Assembly: GCA_029976705.1 (NCBI GenBank)
Contig: JARVCM010000014.1
Span: forward strand, 1 to 32,826
Direction: 5' to 3'
Origin: Mollicutes bacterium
Lineage (GTDB): Bacteria > Bacillota_I > Bacilli_A > Mycoplasmatales > MT37
DNA: 32,826 nucleotides
Part shown: one piece after another, positions 10,644 to 21,982 of the stretch
How the letters are laid out: each line of letters starts with the position of its first letter
Position numbering within the stretch: position 1 is the stretch's first letter
Position numbers and translations under genes: made by a program
Notes under the pieces: model-generated
Told to the model about the DNA's origin: nothing
The model's database searches: none
What the model saw: only the letters and a program-made list of their open reading frames with translations

Positions 10644-11355
10644 TGCTAAATTTCCCCTTGTTTTTCAAAACTTCTAAAATAGAATTATTTTTATTGATGT
10701 CAAAAACCAAACAATCTACTTTTTCATTAATATTAAATGCTGCGGCAGATAAATCAACAAAATTTAATTTACGTGAAACCACATCATGATAAGAAATTTT
10801 TTCTATTCATGTTGCTTTTGGATTTAATGCCGGGTCTTCGGAATAAATGCCGTCAACGCCGTTTTTTCCTAAAAGCAACACATCAACGTTCAATTCTTTA
10901 GCTTTTAAAACAGCAGTAAAATCAGTAGAAAAATTGGGAGTACCAATTCCACCTACCAGAATTAATATTTTAAGTTCTTTCAATAAGTTATTTGCTAAGT
11001 CAAAATTATAAGAATATGCAATTTGCGTATCAATTCCAATAGAAGATAGCAACGCTACTTTTATTCCTTGTTTGAGAAAACATTCTTTTAAAAATAACCC
11101 GTTAATTACTGTTCCTAACATCCCTGAATAGTCAAGAGGAATTTGGCTTTGTGGTGATAATTCTTTGACATATGTCCGAGCGCGACAAATATTTCCAGCT
11201 CCCAAAACAATGATTATTTCACGATTTTCTTTTTTTAAAATTTTGACTTGTTTGATTATTCTTTCTGCAAAAACAAAATTAAAAAAAATATTTTTTCCGC
11301 TAAAAGCAGCGCCGCTAAGCTTTAATAAACATCTTTTGTATTTAAGGTTTTTCAT
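10627..11355 (-). CDS. pyrH: UMP kinase
   Basis: YKRCLLKLSGAAFSG...IIIVLGAGNICRARTYVK...DYSGMLGTVINGLFL...GKNGVDGIYSEDP; extended past a TGA codon to TAA 10627-10629. Confidence 0.96.
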
Positions 11356-11408
11356 TGATTAATTTCCCATTAAATTAAATTTTTTTTACCGTAACTACAA
11401 TTTGTTTT

Positions 11409-12098
11409 TTAAATATTTTCTTTTTGTTTTTTTGTTTCATTGGAAGTAGTAGAAGGTTTTTCTTTGTCTTTTGCTATTTTATCTTGAATTTTGTTAACCT
11501 TTTCTTTAGATAATGATACTTGATCAATATTAAAAAAGGATAAATTTCTTTCTGGATCAAAAAAAGTTTTGTAATTATCTAAAACAAATTTAGTAGATTT
11601 GAAAAATGAAAAAAATTTTAATTTTTCTGTTCATTTTTTACCTTGACTTTGGTTATAAACGTATTCTAAAGTAACGCTGTTATTGGGTGATTTTTTTACA
11701 AAAATAAAAGCACTATTTAAAACCGACATACCGATCAAATATACTTTTTCTTTTGTAAATTTAACTGCCAAATTATTAGAAAAAAACAGATAAAAAAATA
11801 AATAACATAAAATAAAAATAAAATTTAAAGAAATTAAAATTCAATATTTTGTTGTGGTTTCTCCGCCTGTTTTTATTAATTTTTTACCCGAATCAAGAAA
11901 AAGAAAAATGGTAAAAATTTGTCCAATCAACGTTATCACAAAAAAAAATGTTTCTATTGTGATAGCACGAAAATCTCAGAAAGTTTTGATTGCTTTTATT
12001 CTTGCAAATCAAATAGAACTAATCGCATACACTAAAACGATGTAACATCAAATAGCAAAAATAAATCAAGATGCGTAAACAGCCACTTTTATATCCAT
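11409..12098 (-). CDS. Uncharacterised multi-pass membrane protein with a charged C-terminal tail
   Basis: Code-4 ORF of 229 aa: MDIKVAVYASWFIFAIWCYIVLVYAISSIWFARIKAIKTFWDF...TFFFVITLIGQIFTIFLFLDS...YWILISLNFIFILCYLFFYLFFSNN...KEKPSTTSNETKKQKENI*. Several hydrophobic segments; no family recognised. Confidence 0.75.
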
Positions 12099-12100
12099 TT

Positions 12101-12946
12101 CTAATTACCTACAGTCAATAAGGACATACCGATTATTTTAACATCTTTATTTTTATTATATAAATATTTTCTTGTTGTTTCTGACGGACTTTTTACAAAT
12201 TTTTGTTCTAAAATACATAAACTTTTGAGACGCTTGTTTAATTTACCTTGAATAATTTTTTCTTGCAAATCTAAAGATTTATCTTTATCAATTTTTTTTT
12301 TGACTTGATTGATAATAATGTTTTTTTCTTGATTGTAAAAATCAGTATCTATAGATTCTAAATCAATAAAAGATGGTTTCATTGCCACAATATGCATTGC
12401 TAAATCTTCTCTGAGTTCAAAATCTATTTTTTGATCCAAAACTACTAAAGAACAACTTTTATAATCATTGTGATTATAAAAACCAAAATAATGATTGTTA
12501 TTTTTGGTTAAGGTTGTTATTTTTTCAAGATCAATTTTTTCTCCCATTTGTGTTGTTAATTCTAAAATTTTTTCTTTTACAGTTTGAGAATCAAAGGATA
12601 ATTTTTCAATTTTTGGTTTATCAATCAACTGATGTTTGGCAACTAATTCACCTAATTTAAAGAAAAATTTACGAAATATTTCGTTACGTGCTACAAAATC
12701 AGTTTTACAACTTAATTTTAACAAAACAGCAAAATTTTCTTGAATAAAAGTGGCACATATTCCTTCATTGTTTTTTTGATCTTTTTTTCCTTCTGCTTTG
12801 TCAGCAATGCCTTTCATTCTTAATCACTCAAAAGCTTTATCAAAATTATTATTGTTGACAAATAACGCTTCCTTACAAAGTGAAAAACTCACTAATGATT
12901 TATTACGTAATTTCTTCAATAATTTTATATCTACTTTTTTTTCCAT
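12101..12946 (-). CDS. tsf: Translation elongation factor Ts
   Basis: MEKKVDIKLLKKLRNKSLVSFSLCKEALFVNNNNFDKAFEWLRMKGIADKAEGKK (EF-Ts N-terminal UBA-like) and FAVLLKLSCKTDFVARNEIFRKF (hallmark CETDFVARN). Confidence 0.95.
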
Positions 12947-12949
12947 GAA

Positions 12950-13690
12950 CTATTTTGTTTTTGTTTCTGCTACTTCTTTGTTTATTATTTTTTTAAAATT
13001 ATTTTTTGATTGTAAGCAATTTTCTGTAATGTTTTTCATAATTAATTCTAAAACTTCTCGAGAGCCATCATTAATGGGCACAAAATGTTCAAATTTTTCA
13101 GGATTAACATTAGTTTTTACTAATGCTAAAACAGGAATTTGTAATTTTTGCGCTTCTTTTAAAGCGATTTTTTCACACTGAGGGTCAATGATGAATAAAT
13201 AATCAGGAATTTTACTCATTTCTAAAATTCCTTTTAAATTATTTTCCAAATTGATTTTTTTCTTTTGAAAAAAAACCCTTTCTTTTTTGGTCAATAAATT
13301 AATTAACCCTTTATTTTCTCTAGCATACATTTCTTGTAAAAGAAAAATTTGTTTTTGAATAGAGTCAAAATTAGTTAATACACCACCCAATCAACGTTTA
13401 TCAATAAAAAAATGATTAGTTTTTGTAATAAATTTTTCTAACAACCCTTTAGCCACTTCTTTTGTTGCTACAAAAAGAATTTTTTTTCCTTCTTGATCAA
13501 TTTCTTTTAAAACATTTTTTAATTTTTTAAGTTTTTCCAAACTTTTTTCCAAGTTTAAAACGTAAACATAATATTTTTTTTTATCGTATTGAGTATAACA
13601 AAGCATTTTGGGGTGAGCATATCGTCTTTTTCCACCAAAATCAGCATTTAAAGCACGAAGATTCTCAATATTTAAATCAAATGATGACAT
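12950..13690 (-). CDS. rpsB: 30S ribosomal protein S2
   Basis: ORFs 13391-13690 and 12950-13390 join at a TGA: FGGKRRYAHPKMLCY...FFIDKRWLGGVLTNFDSI...PVLALVKTNVNPEKFEHFVPINDGS. Confidence 0.96.
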
Positions 13691-13732
13691 TTTTTACAAT
13701 TCCTAAGTACTATTTTTTTAAGATATTTAATA

Positions 13733-15703
13733 CTAATTTCTTTTTTCAATATAACGACATTCAGGGTAGCCAGAACACGCAACAAAGGGACCGTAACGAC
13801 CTTGTTTTTTAACTAAATCCTTTTGACATTTTTCACACTTACGACCGAGTTTTTCTTCTTTTTGCGGTGTTTTTTCAATATAACGACATTCAGGGTAACC
13901 AGAACACGCAACAAAAGGACCAAATCTTCCTTGTTTACGCACTAAGTTTTTTTGACATTTTTCACAAATTTTTTCTAAAATTTGAGTTTCATTTCCTTCC
14001 ATCTCTTTATCTGCTATCTCCATTTTGGAATCAAAAAACTTTCAAAATTTTTTTAGAAAATTTATTCGTCTTTCTTCTCCCTTTGCTATTTTATCTAAAA
14101 TTTCTTCTAATTCAGCAGTATATTTTTCATTGATAAGATCTGAGAAGCTTTTTTTCAATCTTTTATTGACTAAACAACCAATTTCTGTAGAAAATAATTT
14201 ATTTTCTTTTTTTTCTAAATAACTACTTAATTTTAATTTTGAAACAACTGTGCTATAAGTTGATGGTCGACCAATTCCCAATTTTTCTAAAGTTTTTATT
14301 AAACTTCCTTCTGTAAAATTAGGTTTGGGTTTACTAATTTTAATATCTTTTAAAATTTCTTTATTTTTGATAACATTTTTAATTTTTCAATCAGGCACTT
14401 TGTTGATAAATTTTTTTAAATTAGGCGATAAAATTTTTAAAAATCCAGAAAAAATTAAATTTTCAGAAATTATTTCAAACTTATAATCTTTATTAATCAA
14501 TTCAAATTTATGAACATCAAATTTGGCTGGAGTCATAATAGAAGCTAAACTATAATTATAAATTAACAAATATAGACGAAAAAGATCTTTTTCTAAAACT
14601 TTTTCCATTAAATTTAAGTTCATTAATTCACCAGTGATATGGATTGATTCGTGAGCGTCTTGGATTTTTACTTTCGTGCCTTTTTTTTTTGTTTTTTGCT
14701 TTTGTGAAGGCATTGATCCACAAAAAGATGAACCAAAGTTTTTTTTAATAAAAAGTGACATTTTTTGATAAAAAACTTCATTAATTCTTTCTGAATCGGT
14801 ACGTGGATAAGTGATTAATCCCATTAATTTACCATTGATATCTACTCCTTCATATAATTTTTGTGCAAGTAACATTGTTTTTTTAATAGAAAATTGAAAT
14901 TGTGAAGAAGCCAGTTGAACGAGCGTTGCTGTTTTTAACGGACTAGGGCGATTTAATGTTGTTGTTTTTTTGATTATATTATTTACTTTTGTTTCACCAG
15001 ACAATGTTTCTTTAATTTGTGTAAATTCTTTTTCGCTTTTAATTGTGATGTTGATAAAAAGTTTTGGATCTTTGTTTGATCTTTTTTTTGTTAAATTGAT
15101 AAGAAAATTATCATCAGTCAAAATAGAAAGCAATCATTTTTTTTCGGGAATAAATTTTTCAATTTCTTCTTGACGTTGAACGATTAATTTTAATGCTACC
15201 GATTGTACGCGACCCGCAGATTTAGCTCTTATTTTTTTTTGTAATAATTTAGACAAGCGAAAACCAATAATACGATCCAAAAGACGACGAGTAATTTGGC
15301 TTTCTACTAAATCTGAATTAATATTTGTCGGATTTTCAATAGCCTTTAAAACAGCATTTTTTGTTATTTCATTGAAGAAAATACGTTTAATCTTTTTATC
15401 ATAATTTAATCTTTTTGCTAAATGATAAGAAATGGCTTCACCCTCTCGATCAGGATCGGTTGCCAAATAAATGATTTCTGCTTTTTTTCCATATTCTTTA
15501 AGTTGTTTTAAAATCATCTTCTTATCTTTGCTTACGATAAATTCAGGTTCAAAAGTATCTAAATCAATACCTAATCCATATTTACCTGTTTTTGCTAATT
15601 CTGTAACGTGCCCATTGGAAGACAAGACTAAATATTCATTACTGTTTAAATATTGTTTAACTGTTCTTGTTTTATTGGATGATTCTAAAATAATTAATTT
15701 CAT
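13733..15703 (-). CDS. topA: DNA topoisomerase I
   Basis: ORFs 15134-15703, 14387-15133, 14042-14281 and 13733-14023 are in one frame: YLATDPDREGEAISYHLAKRL, RIIGFRLSKLLQKKI, LITYPRTDSERI, MGIGRPSTYSTVV, two C-terminal zinc ribbons. Confidence 0.97.
13742..13967 (-). repeat. Intragenic duplication (offset 129 bp) of the topA zinc-ribbon segment
   Basis: CEKCQKNLVRKQGRFGPFVACSGYPECRYIEK versus CEKCQKDLVKKQGRYGPFVACSGYPECRYIEK; DNA is also highly similar (13747... versus 13876...). Confidence 0.9.
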
Positions 15704-15820
15704 AATTTTATTTGTAATTTAACATGAGATATTCTAATCAAATCTTGTTTCTTTTTGTTAATTCGTTTCTTAAATAAATTTTTAATTCAGCAAAGTCAAC
15801 AAAACAATAAAATTAAAGAA

Positions 15821-16015
15821 TTAAGTTAAAGTTTTCTTCTTTTTTAACGTTCTGATTTCTCGAGCCGTTAAATATACAACGATTTCTTTTCCTTGTGAAT
15901 CAATTTTTGTGTATTTTTGTAAATTTAATTTTCATGTTCGTTTAGTAATGTTAAGTGCCTTAGAACGATTATTACCAAACATTATTTTTTTTTTTGTATC
16001 TTTGAATTTTTTCAT
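15821..16015 (-). CDS. rpmB: 50S ribosomal protein L28
   Basis: MKKFKDTKKKIMFGNNRSKALNITKRTWKLNLQKYTKIDSQGKEIVVYLTAREIRTLKKKKTLT*; GNNRSxAxNxTKRTWxxNLQK is the L28 signature. Absent from the ORF track because of its TGA Trp codon and short length. Confidence 0.92.
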
Positions 16016-16228
16016 AATTTAAAGAAAATACTACTTTTATTACTCTTTGAATTTTACCATATCTTCAAATTACAAAAAAGATAATTTTAGAATGAATGAT
16101 TTTTCTTTTTTAGAAAAAAAACAGATCAGACAAAGTTTTTATTATTAATTAGCAAATAAAAGATTTGATTTTAAATAACTGTTTGAAAACAAAATTTAAA
16201 AATAATTTAAATCAGATAAATGAAAGAA

Positions 16229-17413
16229 TTATTTAATAACTTGAATAACTTTTCCAGCGCCGATTGTGTGTCCACCTTCACGAATTGAAAATTTTGTTTC
16301 TTTTTCAATTGCGACTGGGAAAATCAATTCAACAGTTAATTCTAAATTATCACCTGGCATCGCCATTTTTATTTTTTCATCAAGTGATACTACTCCGGTA
16401 ACATCGGTTGTGCGAAAATAAAATTGCGGTCGATATTTAGTAAAGAAAGGAGTGTGACGACCACCTTCTTCTTTTTTTAAAACATAAACTTGAGCCTTAA
16501 ACTTTGTGTGTGGGGTAATTGTTCCTGGTTTTGCTAAAACTTGTCCACGTTGAATTTCTTTTTTTTCTATTCCACGTAATAAAACACCAACATTATCGCC
16601 AGCGCAAGCGCTATCAAGTAATTTACGAAACATTTCTACACCAGTAACCACTGCTTTACGAGTTCCTTTCAAACCAACAATTTCTACTTGTTCGTTTAAG
16701 TTAAGTTTTCCTCTTTCTACTCTCCCGGTTGCCACTGTTCCACGTCCAGTAATTGTCAAGACGTCTTCCACTGACATTAAAAAAGGTTTATCAATATCAC
16801 GAACAGGGTCAGGAATATCTTTATCTACTGCATTCATTAATTCTTTGATTTTTTTTTCTCATTCAGCATTACCTTCGTTTGCTAAAAGTGCTGAACCACG
16901 AACAATTGTTACGTTGTCGCCGTCAAATTTATATTCTTTAAGTAAATCACGAATTTCTAATTCCACTAAATCTAACATTTCTTCATCTTGTACCCTGTCA
17001 CATTTATTTAAAAATACAACTAGGTTATTAACACCCACTTGTCGCGACAAAAGAATATGTTCACGTGTTTGTGGCATTGGACCGTCAGTTGCAGCAACGA
17101 CTAAAATTGCACCATCCATTTGTGCGGCGCCGGTAATCATATTTTTAATATAGTCAGCGTGTCCAGGACAATCTACGTGTGCGTAGTGACGAGATTCTGT
17201 TTCGTATTCTACGTGCGCTGTGTTAATTGTAATTCCACGTTCTCTTTCTTCAGGGGCTGCGTCAATTTTTTCATAACTAACCGCTTCTGCTAAATTTCTT
17301 TGTGAAAGGTGTTTTGTAATTGCTGCTGTTAATGTTGTTTTACCGTGGTCAACGTGACCAATCGTTCCAATATTTACGTGAGTTTTACTACGATCAAACT
17401 TTACTTTTGCCAT
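16229..17413 (-). CDS. tuf: Elongation factor Tu
   Basis: [83 protein letters not shown]; two ORFs join at a TGA. Confidence 0.99.
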
Positions 17414-17514
17414 CTAATTTACCAAATCCTTACTTTAAATATTTAAACGCGAACCTAAAAACACTACCAAAACATTTTAACTTAATTATTTTTCTTTGTC
17501 AACTTTTTTCAAAT

Positions 17515-18948
17515 TTATTTTTTTTTAAAAAAACACACAAGTGATTTTAACATTATTCCTGTGCCGCGTTTATTTTCAGGTTTAGTGGCTGTATAAGCAA
17601 TATCTAAATGTAAAAAAGGTGTTTTATCAATAAAATTAAAAAGAAAAGCAGCGGCATTACTTGCTCCACCCATATAAGTTTTGCTTGAGTTAGCAAGATC
17701 AGCAACAGGTGATTTCATATTTTTAAAATTTTCTTCAGTTACAGGCATTCTTCAAATTGGTTCGTGCATTTCTTGTGTAGCTTTAGCAAAATTTCTATAT
17801 AAAACATCATTATTACTAAATGCTCCTGTTATTGTTTGACCTAATGCTGCTCCTATAGAACCTGTTAAAGTTGATAGTTCAATTATTTGTTTCGGAGTAA
17901 AATGTTTTTTAGCATAACTGATAGCATCTGCTAAAATTAATCTACCTTCAGCGTCAGTGTTTGTGATTTCTACGGTTTTACCGTTTTTGGAAGTGATTAC
18001 AGATTCCACTAAAACTGCTTTTGAACCAATACAATTATCAGTGATTGGAACAATTGTCACAACATTTTGTTTAATTTTTAAATCACTAATTACTTTTAAT
18101 GCACTGACAACAATTGCTGCACCAGACATATCATATTTCATTCCTTCTTGATAATTAGAAGGTTTTAAAGAATATCCGCCCGTATCAAAAGTAATACCTT
18201 TTCCAACTAACGCTACAATTTTTTTTTTATTTTTAATGTTAGGAAAGTATTCTAAAACTGCAACACGTGGTTCGAATTGACTTCCGGAATTAACTGCCAA
18301 TAACAAGTTCATATTTTCGTTTTGAATTTGTTTTTTATCTAAAATTGTACATTTAACCAAAGGTTGTTCAGCAAAAAGTTTTTGAATTTTTTCAGCAAAT
18401 GTTACTGAATTAAGCAAATTAGGAGGACAATCTTGTAAATCACGAGCAAGATTTACTCCTTGAGCAATGATAATATTTTTATCTCATAATGTTTTAACGA
18501 TTTTATAATTTGAACTTGCTAAAGTTATTAAATTAATTTTATTTGTTTTTTTTGTTTCTTTTTTTGTTTTATATTTTAAACTTTGATGTCGATTGTAATA
18601 AATTTTTATTATGAAAGTTTCACAGATATTTGTGATGTTAATTTTTTTTGTGACAAAAGAATCAGCGTAAAAATCAAAATTTCACTCTTTTATCATTGTT
18701 AGTTGTTTAAGAATTTCTGTTAGTACTTCCAAATTAAATTCATTTTTTTTCCCCAAAGCAATGTAAATTGTTTTGGTTTCGCTGATTAAAGAAAAATTCT
18801 TAATTTCTTTCTTAATTAAAGGGTTTTGTAATTCTTTTTTAACTTTAACGTCTTCAAGAAAAAAACCTAATATCTTGAGATCATACTTCTTTTTTTGACT
18901 AAAAGTTAAAACAAAGTCTTCTTTAATTTTTTGAAACAATTCCATCAT
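17515..18948 (-). CDS. pepA: Leucyl aminopeptidase (M17 family)
   Basis: VGKGITFDTGGYSLKP, MKYDMSGAAIVV, NTDAEGRLILADAISYA, STLTGSIGAALG; ORFs join by frame. Confidence 0.95.
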
Positions 18949-18977
18949 TTATCTACCCTATAAAAAATACATTTTAA

Positions 18978-19193
18978 TTAAACTTTATTTAGTTGTTTTG
19001 TTATTTTTTTTCTCTTTGCTACTTTTTTCAATAAAATTCGTCTTGAAACAACGTCCTTCATATTTTTCTTTAAATGACGACTCAAATTTTCAATTTCTGT
19101 TTGCAATAAAGCGTCTTGTACTTGATTAGAACCTGTATCATTTTTATGTAATTGATTTTTATTAATAATTTCTTGTTTTTTGTTTTTACTCAT
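18978..19193 (-). CDS. rpsO: 30S ribosomal protein S15
   Basis: NDTGSNQVQDALLQTEIENLSRHLKKNMKDVVSRRILLKKVAKRKKITKQL matches S15 (DTGSxEVQ...HLKxHxKDxxSRRGLL). Confidence 0.93.
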   Translation of the reverse strand: MSKNKKQEIINKNQLHKNDTGSNQVQDALLQTEIENLSRHLKKNMKDVVSRRILLKKVAKRKKITKQLNKV

Positions 19194-19241
19194 TGGTTTC
19201 TCTTTGTATTTCTAATTTATAACACAACTTATTTGTTTGAA

Positions 19242-19712
19242 TTATTTTAACATTTTTTTATTAATCTTTGGTTTTTTTTTTAATTCTTTTACATCGTTTT
19301 TAATTAAATTTTGTATTTGTTTTAATGATGAAAAGATTACATTTTTACGATAAAAACGTAAAAAATAAATTTTGACATTTTGACCATAAACATTTTGTGA
19401 AAAATCTTGTAATCAATTTTCACAAAGAATATCATTTGTTGTTTTCGCTTGTAATACACAAGTTAAACCAAAATAATTTTGATTTTTTATTTGGGTTAAT
19501 GTAACATAACATCCGATTTTAAGAATGAATGGTTTTTTGGTTATAAATTTTAAATTTAAAGTCGGAAATCCTATTTTTCTTCCTTGTTTATTTCCATGAA
19601 GTACTTTGCCCTCTAGATAATAATAATAATTTAAAAGGTTATTTGCTTTTTCTATTAATCCTGTTTGTAAAAGTGATAATATCTCTAAATTAGGAATATT
19701 ATTATTTGTCAT
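19242..19712 (-). CDS. ribF: Riboflavin kinase domain of RibF (no FMN adenylyltransferase domain)
   Basis: EKANNLLNYYYYLEGKVLHGNKQGRKIGFPTLNL matches the RibF C-terminal domain (GxVxHGxxxGRxxGFPTxN); the ORF begins only ~30 aa before it. Confidence 0.85.
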
Positions 19713-20046
19713 TTTTTAGATTTTGTAAAATTTTTTGTACTTTTTCTGCTTCGGTTAAAATTTGATCATAAATAAAAATAAGTTCCGGCATCGTTCGACC
19801 CTTTCATTTACTGCTCATCATTTTTTTTAACACACCTGTATTTTTTTTTAAAAAAATTGTGATGTTGTTTGCAAGCGTATTACCAAAAACAGTGTAATAA
19901 ATCAAACATTTTTGTCCATTCTCATTAATTTTAATTTGACTAATATTAATTTGTTTTCATAAAGGATTATTTAAACGTAAGATGCTATCTAAAAGTAAAC
20001 GATAAAAATTACCGTGCTTTCGTTGTTTTTTAACATTATTTTTCAT
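19702..20046 (-). CDS. rbfA: Ribosome-binding factor A
   Basis: MKNNVKKQRKHGNFYRLLLDSILRLNNPLWKQINISQIKINENGQKCLIYYTVFGN...SSKWKGRTMPELIFIYDQILTEAEKVQKILQNLKNDK*; position after infB and the RxxPELxFxxD motif. Confidence 0.88.
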
Positions 20047-21883
20047 CTTGAGATAAGACTTGAAATTGACAAAGTTCATCACCAACTTGAAAATCATCAA
20101 AATTAAACAGAATAATTCCAAATTCTTGATTCATCACCGCTCCTTGAATGTTGTCGCGTTCATGTTTTAGTGATTTTATTTTTAAATTTTTACCAATAAT
20201 TGTTTGTTGTCGCATTACTTGAATTTTGTTATTGTCTAATTTGATTTGTCCCTTTCGTATAATGCATCCGGCGATGCTTCCTAATTTAGAATGATGGAAA
20301 ACTTTTAAAACTTCAGCTTGTCCGACTATTTTTTCATTTAATTGTTGGTTTTTTACGCTTGTTTGTAAATCTTCTAAATATTCAAAAAATTTATAGAGCA
20401 GATAAAAATTATGATAAATAATTCCCAATGCTTCTATTTTTTTTCCAATTACTTTGTTTAATTTAACATTAAAGGTTAAAATTTGACTTTTAGTAATGAT
20501 TGCTGATTGTAAATCATTAAGATTGATTTCGCCAAAACTAATTTGAATGAAATTAAGTTCAATTAATTCTGAATCTGTTTCTGAAACTAAAAAACCAGAT
20601 AAACGTTTTTTTAAAACTTGTTCGCTTGATTTACTGTCAACTTTAACAATGAGATTAATTTGTTGTTTTTGCTTCGTTGCCTGTAAAAAGTTTTTGACAC
20701 TGTTGAGTAATACTTGCTTGCTTTTGTTTGTTGTTGTCGATTTTTCATAATTAAAATTTTTGGCAAGATTAGCCACTAATTTATCATTAGGAAAACCAAA
20801 AATAATACTTCCCACAGGAACCAGTTTATTTAAACCAAGTAAAACGACACATTTTCCAGGAGTAACAATTTGAAAACACGTTTTCAAATCGTCATCAATT
20901 GATTTTATTTTACCAACTATATCATCAACGATCACGGCTTCTTTAACTTTTAAATTACCATTTTGAATAATTACACTAGTTTTTACTCCTTGTTTATCAA
21001 GAAAAGAATCTATTACTAATGCTTTGGGCAAAAGATTGATGTCTGTTTTTAAATTTATTTCGTTTCCTTTTAAAACAATAGCGTTTAAAAGTTCTTGAAT
21101 ACCTTTTTTTTGCAAACAACTACCCATTTTATAAACAGTGTTTCCGCCGATTGCAGTAGAAATTAAATCATAATGACTCAGTTGTTGCATAATATTTTGT
21201 GGATTAGCGGTTGCCAAATCCATTTTATTAATAAAAACAATAATTGGTACTTTTGTTCTTTTGGCGTGTTGAATAGCTTCAATCGTTTGTGGTTTGATTC
21301 CTTCGTTGCCTGCAACAACTAAAACAATTAAGTCAGTAATTTGCGCCCCTTGACTACGCATATCTTGAAAAATTTCATGTCCCGGAGTATCAATAAAAGT
21401 GATTTTATTTTTTTTGAAATTAACTTCGTAACCACCAATTTTTTGAGTAATTTTACCATGTTCACGATGGGCAACATCAGTGTTGCGAATCACATCCAAT
21501 AAAGTTGTTTTACCGTGATCAACATGCCCCATTACTGTGACAATTAAAGAACGATTAATAAATTTTGTTTCTTTTTGTGCAAAACCAAAAAATTGTACTT
21601 GTTCATAAAAGTGCTTAAATTCTTTTTTTTCAAAATCAAACCCTAATTCTAAAAGTAAATTTTGCATAATATTTTCATTTAAAATAGTATTTTTAATTCT
21701 TTCTTTAGAACCGGATATTTTTTGATAAATTAATTCTGTTTTTTGGTGGTCTAAGTTTAAAGTTTTCGTCAACGTTTCTAAACTAACGTTGTGAGAATAA
21801 TATAGAGTTTGATCACGAAAAACGACTTGACTAGCAAGAAACTTTTTGAGTTGAGAAATCTTTAATTTTTCTAATTTGTTCAT
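20036..21883 (-). CDS. infB: Translation initiation factor IF-2
   Basis: [40 protein letters not shown]...FIDTPGHEIFQDMRSQGAQITDLIVLVVAGNEGIKPQTIEAI. Confidence 0.99.
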   Translation of the reverse strand: MNKLEKLKISQLKKFLASQVVFRDQTLYYSHNVSLETLTKTLNLDHQKTELIYQKISGSKERIKNTILNENIMQNLLLELGFDFEKKEFKHFYEQVQFFGFAQKETKFINRSLIVTVMGHVDHGKTTLLDVIRNTDVAHREHGKITQKIGGYEVNFKKNKITFIDTPGHEIFQDMRSQGAQITDLIVLVVAGNEGIKPQTIEAIQHAKRTKVPIIVFINKMDLATANPQNIMQQLSHYDLISTAIGGNTVYKMGSCLQKKGIQELLNAIVLKGNEINLKTDINLLPKALVIDSFLDKQGVKTSVIIQNGNLKVKEAVIVDDIVGKIKSIDDDLKTCFQIVTPGKCVVLLGLNKLVPVGSIIFGFPNDKLVANLAKNFNYEKSTTTNKSKQVLLNSVKNFLQATKQKQQINLIVKVDSKSSEQVLKKRLSGFLVSETDSELIELNFIQISFGEINLNDLQSAIITKSQILTFNVKLNKVIGKKIEALGIIYHNFYLLYKFFEYLEDLQTSVKNQQLNEKIVGQAEVLKVFHHSKLGSIAGCIIRKGQIKLDNNKIQVMRQQTIIGKNLKIKSLKHERDNIQGAVMNQEFGIILFNFDDFQVGDELCQFQVLSQDEK

Positions 21884-21982
21884 AAAGCATATGTATATTT
21901 AATTTTAACATTTAATTGACTTTATCAATCAACTAACAAAACGCTTTGTCTCACAAAATAAAAAAAAAGAAATTTAAGATAT

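Noticed and set aside
12798-13181. + strand 127-aa ORF
   Set aside because: Antisense to the tsf and rpsB coding sequences.
15704-15820. Short code-4 minus-strand open stretch (..LLFCWLCWIKNLFKKRINKKKQDLIRISHVKLQIKLWN)
   Set aside because: About 40 codons with no clear ATG start and no recognisable family; likely chance openness between rpmB and topA.
16845-17153. + strand 102-aa ORF
   Set aside because: Antisense to the highly conserved tuf coding sequence.
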